39,268 nucleotides of DNA from an uncultured archaeon (GTDB lineage Archaea > Iainarchaeota > Iainarchaeia > Iainarchaeales > Iainarchaeaceae). A program made the position numbers and the translations under genes. The notes below the pieces were generated by a model. The model was not told where the DNA came from, made no database searches, and saw nothing but the letters and a program-made list of their open reading frames with translations. Of this stretch, positions 19,082 through 27,078 are shown one piece after another (within the stretch, counting starts at the first letter, position 1; each line of letters opens with the position of its first letter). The stretch spans positions 1-39,268 of the forward strand of contig CABMIU010000016.1 of assembly GCA_902386385.1 (NCBI GenBank), given 5' to 3'.

Positions 19082-19849
19082 ATGGCTACGCACATAAAAT
19101 TCATGAAAAACGTGAAGTTCAAGGACGCTGTCCTCCTTACCGGCCTCCCGGGAATAGGCCTCGTGGGCAAGATTGCGGTTGATTACATAATCAGGCAGCT
19201 CAAGCCTGAAAAGATAGCGGAAATCCACGCTGATTTTTTCCCGCCGAGCGTGCAGACCACCAACGGCATTGTCGAACTGATAAAGGACGAGCTGCATTAC
19301 CTGAATTTCAACGGCAGGGATTTCATTTTCCTTTCCGGGCCTGTGCAGCCCGCCCTTGATGGCAGGGGCTCAATGGAGGAGCACTTCGAGTTCTCGCACG
19401 TGATAATAAAATCGCTGAAGGAGAGGGGCCTTGACGAGCTCTGCACCCTTGCGGGGATAAATGTCGGGGAGAAGAGGATGCAGGCCGAGCCACGCGTTGT
19501 TGTTGCAGCCACCGGAAAAAAGAAGCTTGATGAGTGGGTGAAAGTCGGCGCAGTGAGCGACAAGCCTGTCGGCCTCATAAGCGGTGTCGCTGGCCTGCTG
19601 CTCGGGCTCGGCAAGGAAGAGGGCATTGACGGCTCGTGCCTCATGGGCGAGACAAACGCGCGCCTCGTTTACGGCGACCCGGGTGCTGCCAAGGCAATCA
19701 TCGAGCTGCTGATAAAAAAGTACGGCTTCAGCGTCGAGATGAAGGAGATGGAGAAGGAGGCAAAGGAAATCGAGAAGGCCTTTGCCCAGCTGAGCAAGCA
19801 GATTGACGAGCCTGAAGAGCATCCGCAGAACCTGACTTATGTAAGGTGA
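19082..19849 (+). CDS. PAC2 family (proteasome assembly chaperone-like) protein
   Basis: 'KDAVLLTGLPGIGLVGKIAVDYIIRQLKPEKIAEIHADFFPPSV' is typical of PF09754. Confidence 0.9.
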   Translation: MATHIKFMKNVKFKDAVLLTGLPGIGLVGKIAVDYIIRQLKPEKIAEIHADFFPPSVQTTNGIVELIKDELHYLNFNGRDFIFLSGPVQPALDGRGSMEEHFEFSHVIIKSLKERGLDELCTLAGINVGEKRMQAEPRVVVAATGKKKLDEWVKVGAVSDKPVGLISGVAGLLLGLGKEEGIDGSCLMGETNARLVYGDPGAAKAIIELLIKKYGFSVEMKEMEKEAKEIEKAFAQLSKQIDEPEEHPQNLTYVR

Positions 19850-19871
19850 ATTGTCCGCGAAAAGCAGGTCG

Positions 19872-20276
19872 TCATTTGAGCAGCGGAAGATCCCCTGAAA
19901 ATTGGTCTATCAGGGAATCTTCCCCGATGGCGCCGATTCCAAGAACTTCGATTTCACTCAGTTTCTTTCCCTTCACCCTTTGGACATATTCATTGTAATC
20001 CGAAGTTGACTGTGCTTCTTTTGTAAAAACCATGAACTTGAGCTTGCGGTTCTTTGCACGCTTCAGAATTTCCAAAAAAGGCTTTGTCTGCTTTTTTATG
20101 AGAATCGGTATTTTTGTAATAGGGATGAAAATACATCCGCTCATCGAATCATGGCCCCTGATTTCTTCCCCGAGCAAATCCTTTTCCCTGTTGAATAAGC
20201 CCGATGCAATGCATGCCGCGGCATTTGCAAGAAGGCCCGGGTTCAGGCCTTCCCGCATGACAATCGCAATTTTCAT
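19872..20276 (-). CDS. DUF2000-like protein (PTH2-like fold)
   Basis: 'MKIAIVMREGLNPGLLANAAACIASGLF...' and C-terminal 'SGDLPLLK' resemble PF09391. Start set at MKIAIVM (20276). Confidence 0.65.
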   Translation of the reverse strand: MKIAIVMREGLNPGLLANAAACIASGLFNREKDLLGEEIRGHDSMSGCIFIPITKIPILIKKQTKPFLEILKRAKNRKLKFMVFTKEAQSTSDYNEYVQRVKGKKLSEIEVLGIGAIGEDSLIDQFSGDLPLLK

Positions 20277-20319
20277 CTGCAAACCAATATAATTCATGTT
20301 TTCCGGCATTTAAACCAGA

Positions 20320-20335
20320 TGTTAAAAGTTTAACA
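20320..20335. promoter_or_regulatory. Perfect palindrome between divergent genes; candidate operator
   Basis: TGTTAAA-ag-TTTAACA, located between the starts of the DUF2000-like and ACT-domain genes and next to AT-rich TATA-like sequence. Confidence 0.5.
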
Positions 20336-20379
20336 TTTTCATATAATCATTTAAAATAGCCAACTAATCAGAAACTGTT

Positions 20380-21039
20380 ATGCCGACAGTCCAGCACCTG
20401 GTAAAAAAGGAACTGGAAAGCAATCCCCTGCTTTTGGATATCCTTCTGCAGGAAATAGCGAACATTAATTCAGTTGCGGTAAAAATGCGCCCTGCAATAG
20501 AGAAGGAACTCGGGAAAAAAGCAAAACTCTCGGCAGTGAGCATGGCAATCCGGAGGACTATTGCGCAAACTGGCTCTGCAAGGATGTTTTCGTGGAAATT
20601 TCCTAAAAATCTTGAAGTTGCGACAAAGTCAAATGTTTACGAGATTGCTATTGAGCACGATTTCGAGCAGGGCGGGATCTTCAATTCAATCAGGAGAAAA
20701 ATAAAGAAAGATTCGGGGTCATTCGTCTCATTCATGGAAGGGACATACGAAACGGTAATAATTACAAATCAGAGGAATAAGTGGCTGGTGAAAAAAGAGC
20801 TTGCCAAAAAGTCAATCACTTCCGAAGAGGGCAATTTAGGGTGTGTTTCAGTCGGCTTTGACAAATCGACAAAAAATATTCCAGGCATTTATTATCAAAT
20901 CACCCGGGCGCTTGCATACAAAAATATACCTATAAATTCATTTTTTACCATAGGCAGCGAAATGGCGGTGCTTGTAAAAGAACAGGACCTTTTGGAAGCG
21001 CACAAATGCATCTCCTCCCTCATTAAAAAAAATAGTTGA
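20380..21039 (+). CDS. ACT-domain protein with N-terminal helical/HTH-like region; putative regulator
   Basis: C-terminal 'GCVSVGFDKSTKNIPGIYYQITRALAYKNIPINSFFTIGSEMAVLVKEQDLLEAHKCI' is ACT-like. Confidence 0.65.
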   Translation: MPTVQHLVKKELESNPLLLDILLQEIANINSVAVKMRPAIEKELGKKAKLSAVSMAIRRTIAQTGSARMFSWKFPKNLEVATKSNVYEIAIEHDFEQGGIFNSIRRKIKKDSGSFVSFMEGTYETVIITNQRNKWLVKKELAKKSITSEEGNLGCVSVGFDKSTKNIPGIYYQITRALAYKNIPINSFFTIGSEMAVLVKEQDLLEAHKCISSLIKKNS

Positions 21040-21103
21040 TGCGGCAGTTTTATGCCAGGTGCAGGAAAATTTCGGGCGTTATGCTGCCTGCTTTTGGGGT
21101 AAA

Positions 21104-22387
21104 CTATAAAAATTGCCCCAGCGTCTTCTGGTTCGAGATTTCCGAAACCCCTGAAAGCTCGGCAGCAAGTTCCTTTTTCTTGCGCTCCATTTCCTCTTCG
21201 CTCGCGCAGATTATCGGCTTGCCGTAATTCCCTCCGCCGCCTGGGATGTAAAGGACAAGGCCTTTCCTGAACGAGGCAATGTGCTTTGCCACATTCGTAT
21301 CAACTTCTGCAAGCTCTGCCTCGTCCGTATCGACCAAGGCGTTTATTTCGTTCCCGAACTTTTCAACAAACTCTATCCATTTTGACTGGACCTTTTTTGT
21401 GTTGGTGCTTTTTGCCCCCTCGGCTAGCTGGATGATTTCCGCGAGCGGGAGAAGGTGCAGGTATGGCGGCCTGAAACCCGGGTGCTTCCCTTCTTCCGTG
21501 TCTGAGAGCATCGTGATGCGGTCGCGGACGCCGCGCTTTATATTTCCTCTGCATTTGAGGCACTTCCACTTCAACTGCTCCGCCTGCTCCGCTGAATATT
21601 TTGCGAAGCAGGATTCGCACGCTGTGCAGTGGTATTTCCCCTCGCGAGGGTTCAGGCCTGCATTGAGCGTGATTGTCTTGCCCTCTTCATCTCGGCTCTC
21701 CAAGGCCAGCTTCAGCGCCTTGAACCCCGGTTCCTTCATTTTTATGCGGTTGAATTCTCGTCCGATGCGATTTGGCCAGGGGGAATGCGCGTCGCTGGAG
21801 GACAAAAAAGAGTATGAATGGTTTTCCTTCATCGTGTCAGCCATGTTTGTGTCCGCGCTCAGGCCAAGTTCGATGAAGCTGAGGTGTTCGTGCATTTTAC
21901 CGTACGCTTCCTTCAGGGAATCGAAGTGCGCGTATATTCCTGTGTAAGGCGTGAATGAGTGTGCCGGCCCGAAAATTCCCCCGAGGTCATGCACGAACTC
22001 CGCGAATTTTTCCGCATTTATACGCAGCTTAGGTCTGCCGCACATCGAGCAGTCGAGGGCGCCGAGGCCTTTCACTTTTTCCCGCAGTTCCCCTGCCTTC
22101 TCGAGCGAGGGAAGGTAATACAAGTGGTGTATCCTTTTGTCGTCCTCGATTTCCCCGCCGAGAATGAAATGGCATTTCGCTTCCCTGTCGCGGTAAACCC
22201 CGTTGCTCTCCTCTTCAAGTGTTCTCTTTGCGTGCAGCAGCCATTCCCCGTGGATTATGTCCCCGGTGGCGAGCAGGCCAAGGCCCTTCAGCCTTGATTG
22301 TTCCGCGAGGACGGGGATTTCCATGTTCCGGCTCACGCCGCCGGCATACCTGCCGTGGCAATGGAGGTCCGCATCCAGCTCTTTCAT
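21104..22387 (-). CDS. endoQ: Endonuclease Q (PHP-domain DNA repair nuclease, TIGR00375-like)
   Basis: 'DADLHCHGRYAGGVSRNM', 'HDLGGIFGPAHSFTPYTGIYAHFDSL', 'SSSDAHSPWPNRIGREFN', Zn-binding 'CTACESCF...CLKC', C-terminal PIP-like 'QKTLGQFL'. Start set at 22387. Confidence 0.88.
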   Translation of the reverse strand: MKELDADLHCHGRYAGGVSRNMEIPVLAEQSRLKGLGLLATGDIIHGEWLLHAKRTLEEESNGVYRDREAKCHFILGGEIEDDKRIHHLYYLPSLEKAGELREKVKGLGALDCSMCGRPKLRINAEKFAEFVHDLGGIFGPAHSFTPYTGIYAHFDSLKEAYGKMHEHLSFIELGLSADTNMADTMKENHSYSFLSSSDAHSPWPNRIGREFNRIKMKEPGFKALKLALESRDEEGKTITLNAGLNPREGKYHCTACESCFAKYSAEQAEQLKWKCLKCRGNIKRGVRDRITMLSDTEEGKHPGFRPPYLHLLPLAEIIQLAEGAKSTNTKKVQSKWIEFVEKFGNEINALVDTDEAELAEVDTNVAKHIASFRKGLVLYIPGGGGNYGKPIICASEEEMERKKKELAAELSGVSEISNQKTLGQFL

Positions 22388-22461
22388 GCCAAAATCAGGT
22401 TGAAAAGAAACTATTAAAGAATAGTGTCTGCAATAATTTGTCCGAAACAGGTCAGCAACCC

Positions 22462-22556
22462 AAAAAGGACCCCTCGCCATTTATGGCGAGGTTTTTGCTC
22501 GGGGCCCTTTTTCCGTTGACGGCTTTTTATGAGACTCCGCGGGCTTCAGCCCGCGG
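22462..22556. repeat. Compact set of strong hairpins upstream of endoQ
   Basis: Outer arms AAAAAGGACCCC (22462-22473) / GGGGCCCTTTTT (22501-22512); inner CCTCGCCAT/ATGGCGAGG (22472-22491); separate CCGCGGGC-TTCA-GCCCGCGG (22537-22556). Confidence 0.75.
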
Positions 22557-22669
22557 TGCTCAGGGCTAGGTTAAATTGAGTCAGGAATTCAAGTTGAGTC
22601 AAAGGAAGCTGAGGCGATTTAAGGCAAGACGTTTTTTAGTGGCAACAAGAATTAGGGTTAAGGCATTAC

Positions 22670-23332
22670 TTGGTGGTTTGGTTGATTCGCTTCACTGATG
22701 AGCAGAAAAAAATCGCATTCGCCCTTTATGGCGGCCCCAAGTCAGTCGAGGAGTTGAACTCAACTCTCTCAATCCCTTTTGACAGGCTCAACACCCAGCT
22801 TAAGGGGATGCTTGGCCTGGGCCTTGTGAAGGTCGAGGGCTATCCCCAGAAGTATTTCCTTTCCGAGGCCGTTGCCAAAGGCGTCAAGGCGAGGAAGGAA
22901 ATAGCGGAGAAGGACCCTTTTGACCTCAGGCTCAAGGCGGTTATAGAGTTCAAGGCGGTGGAACTTGGGCTGCTCGAGAAAAGCATCAGCGAAATAGAGT
23001 CAAAGCTCAGGTCGAACAGGGATTATGTAATATATGATATATATAAGGCAGAACCGCAGAAGCTTGAGGGCCAGGGCCACTACTCCTCTTACCTTGAACT
23101 CAACCTCAGCGCCAAGGATTTTACGTCAATCGTCAAATTCATGTATTTTTTCGGGCCTTCTTCTGTCGAAGTCCTTAAGCCCCAGAAAGTCGTGCTTTCA
23201 ATGTACGACCTTCAGGAAGCCCTCATGGAAATGGCGGACATGATTCAATCCTATAATGCCTCGATGATTAAATCCATGTCCAAGGAAGAGCTGAATGAGT
23301 TCGCGAAAAAGCTGTACAGCCCCAACCCCTAA
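22670..23332 (+). CDS. Winged-helix (ArsR/TrmB-like) DNA-binding protein with C-terminal domain of unknown function
   Basis: N-terminal 'FTDEQKKIAFALYGGPKSVEELNSTLSIPFDRLNTQLKGMLGLGLVKVEGYPQKYFLSE' reads as a wHTH; remainder unrecognised. Confidence 0.65.
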   Translation: MVVWLIRFTDEQKKIAFALYGGPKSVEELNSTLSIPFDRLNTQLKGMLGLGLVKVEGYPQKYFLSEAVAKGVKARKEIAEKDPFDLRLKAVIEFKAVELGLLEKSISEIESKLRSNRDYVIYDIYKAEPQKLEGQGHYSSYLELNLSAKDFTSIVKFMYFFGPSSVEVLKPQKVVLSMYDLQEALMEMADMIQSYNASMIKSMSKEELNEFAKKLYSPNP

Positions 23333-23368
23333 GGGCTTGGCCAGAATTTCGGCATTTGCCATAGAGGG

Positions 23369-23448
23369 TATTTCTGCGTGAGCGGTTCTCTTTACTTTTC
23401 GCCAACCTTTTACTTTCTCTTTCCAAGAGAAAGGAAAAGGTTGTTTCG
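23369..23448 (+). repeat. Dispersed structured repeat, copy 3
   Basis: CTGC-GTGA-GCGG hairpin (23374-23385) followed by CAACCTTTTACTTTCTCTT-tcc-AAGAGAAAGGAAAAGGTTG (23403-23443). Confidence 0.85.
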
Positions 23449-23583
23449 CTTTTTGCCGTAAAAATCCTATTAAAAAGCCTTTGGCAGTATGTTTTGTTGG
23501 TACAAAAACCATAGTTTCGTCCATTGTCATGGCAATTTTCGCTCATAGCCATAAAAAAATGATGCTAAAATGCGAAAAAACCC

Positions 23584-23655
23584 CTGTTTTGGCTCCGAAA
23601 CAGAAAAGTATTTAAATAAGTGGAACGAAAGCATATAAGAGTTTTAAATACCCGC
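23584..23655 (+). promoter_or_regulatory. Probable S-layer gene promoter/leader region with upstream hairpin
   Basis: Hairpin CTGTTTTGG-ct-CCGAAACAG (23584-23603), then AT-rich TATA-like 'gtatttaaataagtgg' and 'gcatataagagttttaaatac'; SD-like GAGGTGA just before the ATG. Confidence 0.45.
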
Positions 23656-23693
23656 GTTGCCATCGGCAGCGCTGAGCATACTTATATCGTGAG

Positions 23694-26600
23694 GTGAAAC
23701 GAAACATGAAAGGAATCAACGTCAAAAAGTTGGCTGCAATAGCAACCGGAGCAGCCCTGCTTGGCTCAGCAGTAGCACCAATTGTTTACGCTGCAGTCAT
23801 ACAGAAGACAGATATATACAATGACGACGGAACCCCTAAAGTCAACATTGTTGTAGGGGCAAAAGCCGCGCTCTCAGACGCAGTTTGGGCAGGCAACCTC
23901 GCCGCGAAGATAGCGGAGAAGGCAGCAGTCCAGAAGGACGTCACAGTAGCAGCAGGCTCAGGAACCGGCGGGACAGCAACCGGCTCAATAGACCTCAACG
24001 GCCTTACTGTTGATGTCACAGTCGGCGGAACGGTTTCATACGGCGCAGGCTCGAAGCAATACATAGTTAACCTGAGTTCTGCAGAAGCCACGAGCGGAGA
24101 CAACACTTCGGAAGTGCTGACCGCAATGGACTCATCAGACTCAAACGCATTGACAACGCAGTTGCCGCACCTTGTCAACAAGACAATTACTGTCAAGGTC
24201 AATAACGGTAATCAGTCAAGCCAGACAACGAGCTTGTCTATCAAGGAAATGGTCGGAGTCAATGTTGATGCCAAGTTTACAGGCGCAAGCGACTCAACAA
24301 CCAAGGACTTGGTTGCCAAAATCGGGTCAGGAAAATTCAGCTACAAGACCACGATAGGTTCATCTACCACGGGCTTGACCCTCGGAAGCACATCATTCAC
24401 TGATGACGGCACAAGCAATGTCAAGGTAGTGTTCTTTGGTGAGGAGTATAAGCTGAATAAGGCAACCCTTACCTCGGGCTCAAAGTATGTGAAGCTCGTT
24501 AAGACAACGGCAAAGGAAACTCTCACAGAGGGCCAGGAAGTAGAAGGCCTTGTCGGAGAGAACCTGTATGCCGGAAAAACAATGAAAGTGAAGTTCCAGC
24601 AACTCAGCGCAACAAGCGCGACAGCGACCTACAAGGGTACCTTCAATCTTTATGACCCTGAAGGGAATCTTGTAAGCACACAGACAGTCCTCGCAGGCTC
24701 AAACCTCAGGGATGTATTCCTTGACAGCGCAGGCAATACTGCACTGCAGACCAACCTGTTCGTTGACACAATAGCAAACGCATCAACGACAAACCTCGGT
24801 TATGCAGAAATAACCAAGGGAACGGACACTGTGGAACTGTATGACGGAAAAGAATACCCATATGATTCAACAAAAGCGACTACCACGAAGAGGTATGTGG
24901 CTTACATAACTCCGGGCTCAGCAGACGCAAATTCGCTGTACTCAGTTGAAATAAGGAACAGCGCAGAAGTCTGGTCAACGGCCACAAATGATGGCTATGA
25001 CTTTGGCCCATTGTACCCAACGGACACGACACAGTCTCTCACGGGGCACGCAGCAACCACTGCAACATTCGGGCAGGGCTGGACTGACGGAATCCTCGGA
25101 AAGAACTATGTTTCAGTAGAGTTCGCGGGATTCGAGAACAAGCAAAGCAAAGCCTCGGTTACAATCGGGAAAATAGCCGGCTTGCCAAGCGGAACCAATG
25201 GCGGACTTACCTTCAGGGGAGACAACGATGCGGTGAGGACAGTGCCGTTCTACATCAAGCTGAACGACTACAACACCACATGGGGAAACTTCGACTTCGA
25301 AGGAAAGCCGATATACTATAACCTTAGGTACGGCGCATCCAAGACAGGGACCTACGACTATAATGTCACGGTACATTCCGGTGATGTTGTCAACGGAAGG
25401 GCATGGACGCTGAGCGCGCCCGATGACTCCAACATGCAGTTGAGTATTGACGGTGTTGGCCCTATAAAACAATTTGCGCAGGGCGCTGTCTGGGATACGA
25501 ATGTATTCTCGGTAGACGGTGTGTCCTACAAAGTTGAAGACGCGAATGTTGCGGACGCTACATCAAGGACAATGGTAATATCAGTCGATGCAGCAGCCGA
25601 GTTCAGGCTCAATAACGAGACCGGGACACAGCTGTATGGCACTACGGGGAATGTTGCGGCAGACCAAGTCTATGGTACAATGCTGTTGTCAAATAACAGC
25701 CCATTCGACGCCAATGCAACACTTAACCTCCCAGTGTATACACAGGACTCTTCGAGGCCGGTGTATTATGCTGTAAAATACAACACAACAGCGCAGAAGC
25801 TATTCCTGATGTTGGATGCCCAGAGATTCGGAGCTGGCGCAAGCAACAAAATAAAGGATAGCCACGGCGTAGCCTTCTTGGGTACATATGTCCCGGCAGA
25901 CGACGGAACATACACCGAAGTTGAAGGCTTTGGCACAGCGCCATACGGGGTAGGTGTCGGGTTTGCATATGACACGAACCGCGGAAACGACTTAAACCTA
26001 GATTTCGGCACCCAAAAAACCATGATTGGGTCAAGCGGCTTCGTCTTTGGTCACTATGTTCCAAAGGACAGCGACTACAACAACAGTACGCAGAACAGCG
26101 GTGTATACACCTCTTCGAATGCATACTTCGTTGCACAGTTCGCGGTAGATGACGCAGCAACCTCAGGAACTACCTGGGATTTCAACGCGTTCATCGATGC
26201 AGGAACAGGGGGCAACATAGGCCCGTTCGGCAGCAGCGTATCGAACCTATCAGGGTTCTCGTACGATGTGAAGTATTCTGCCAACACATCCTGGAACCTG
26301 CAGTCAGGTTCAGAATCAACCTACCTGAAGGCAGGGTATTCGGACACAGGCGCCAAGGCATCATTGCTTGATGCAGACGCAGGCGCTTTGTTCAGTCTGC
26401 CACAGGCATCCGAGAAAGTGCTCATAGTCGTAAAGGGCAAGGATGTCACGAGGGAAGTTGCAGGAGACGACATTTTGGGAATACCAGTCGGTGACACCAA
26501 GGAAAGCGCCGGCGGAACCAAAATAACCGTCAAGGCAGTCAAGGGCGGCTCATGCAAAGTGAGCACAGTAAAGGGCGAGCCAGGGGCTTGCACCGCTGAT

Positions 26601-26861
26601 CCTGAGACCTATAGGGCACAGGCACCGGTACAGAACCCGCTGGTGTTCCTCGATACTGAGAGCCCGACAGGCACGAATATCGTAGTCGGAGGCCAAATAG
26701 TGAACAGCCTTGCCGCAAGCCTTGCGGACAGGCTCACGACAGCCGGCCAGAAAGTGGTCGAGGTTGATGCAAGCGGCAACGTCATCGTTGCAGGCTACAC
26801 CGCCCAGGACACTGTCGCCGCTGTGAAGGAACTCATCGACGCGATAGACGGATTCGCATAA
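23694..26861 (+). CDS. S-layer protein (Methanococcus-type N- and C-terminal S-layer motifs)
   Basis: Signal peptide 'MKRNMKGINVKKLAAIATGAALLGSAVAPIVYA', Thr/Ser-rich beta protein, N-terminal 'NIVVGAKAALSDAVWAGNLAAKIAEKA' and C-terminal 'TNIVVGGQIVNSLAASLADRL'. Confidence 0.9.
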   Translation: MKRNMKGINVKKLAAIATGAALLGSAVAPIVYAAVIQKTDIYNDDGTPKVNIVVGAKAALSDAVWAGNLAAKIAEKAAVQKDVTVAAGSGTGGTATGSIDLNGLTVDVTVGGTVSYGAGSKQYIVNLSSAEATSGDNTSEVLTAMDSSDSNALTTQLPHLVNKTITVKVNNGNQSSQTTSLSIKEMVGVNVDAKFTGASDSTTKDLVAKIGSGKFSYKTTIGSSTTGLTLGSTSFTDDGTSNVKVVFFGEEYKLNKATLTSGSKYVKLVKTTAKETLTEGQEVEGLVGENLYAGKTMKVKFQQLSATSATATYKGTFNLYDPEGNLVSTQTVLAGSNLRDVFLDSAGNTALQTNLFVDTIANASTTNLGYAEITKGTDTVELYDGKEYPYDSTKATTTKRYVAYITPGSADANSLYSVEIRNSAEVWSTATNDGYDFGPLYPTDTTQSLTGHAATTATFGQGWTDGILGKNYVSVEFAGFENKQSKASVTIGKIAGLPSGTNGGLTFRGDNDAVRTVPFYIKLNDYNTTWGNFDFEGKPIYYNLRYGASKTGTYDYNVTVHSGDVVNGRAWTLSAPDDSNMQLSIDGVGPIKQFAQGAVWDTNVFSVDGVSYKVEDANVADATSRTMVISVDAAAEFRLNNETGTQLYGTTGNVAADQVYGTMLLSNNSPFDANATLNLPVYTQDSSRPVYYAVKYNTTAQKLFLMLDAQRFGAGASNKIKDSHGVAFLGTYVPADDGTYTEVEGFGTAPYGVGVGFAYDTNRGNDLNLDFGTQKTMIGSSGFVFGHYVPKDSDYNNSTQNSGVYTSSNAYFVAQFAVDDAATSGTTWDFNAFIDAGTGGNIGPFGSSVSNLSGFSYDVKYSANTSWNLQSGSESTYLKAGYSDTGAKASLLDADAGALFSLPQASEKVLIVVKGKDVTREVAGDDILGIPVGDTKESAGGTKITVKAVKGGSCKVSTVKGEPGACTADPETYRAQAPVQNPLVFLDTESPTGTNIVVGGQIVNSLAASLADRLTTAGQKVVEVDASGNVIVAGYTAQDTVAAVKELIDAIDGFA

Positions 26862-26880
26862 ATTTAAGCAAAAGATAGGT

Positions 26881-26933
26881 GGAGTTGGCCAAAAGCCAAT
26901 TCCCCTATTTTCCTATTTTTTTTATAGTACTCA
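26881..26933 (+). terminator. Intrinsic-like terminator after the S-layer gene
   Basis: GGAGTTGGC-caaaa-GCCAATTCC stem (26881-26903, one G-T wobble) followed by a T-rich tract 'ctattttcctatttttttta'. Confidence 0.6.
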
Positions 26934-26944
26934 AATGCATACGG

Positions 26945-27024
26945 CTATTTCCGCGTGAGCGGTTCTCTTTCTTTTTCGCCAACTTTTTTCTTTCTCTTTT
27001 CAAGAGAAAGAAAAAGGCTGTTTC
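26945..27024 (+). repeat. Dispersed structured repeat, copy 4
   Basis: CCGC-GTGA-GCGG hairpin (26951-26962) followed by CAACTTTTTTCTTTCTCTT-ttc-AAGAGAAAGAAAAAGGCTG (26980-27020). Confidence 0.85.
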
Positions 27025-27078
27025 CCAATCTTTCGGCTTTATTAATTTTTCCGAACGCTTTTCTGTGTCGGTGCTTTC

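Noticed and set aside
24000-26600. Antisense ORFs within the S-layer gene (e.g. 25723-26160, 23786-24202)
   Set aside because: No motifs, atypical composition and full overlap with a strongly supported S-layer CDS.
10420-27024. CRISPR array interpretation of the repeated hairpins
   Set aside because: Copies are kilobases apart, not regularly spaced, and no cas genes are seen.
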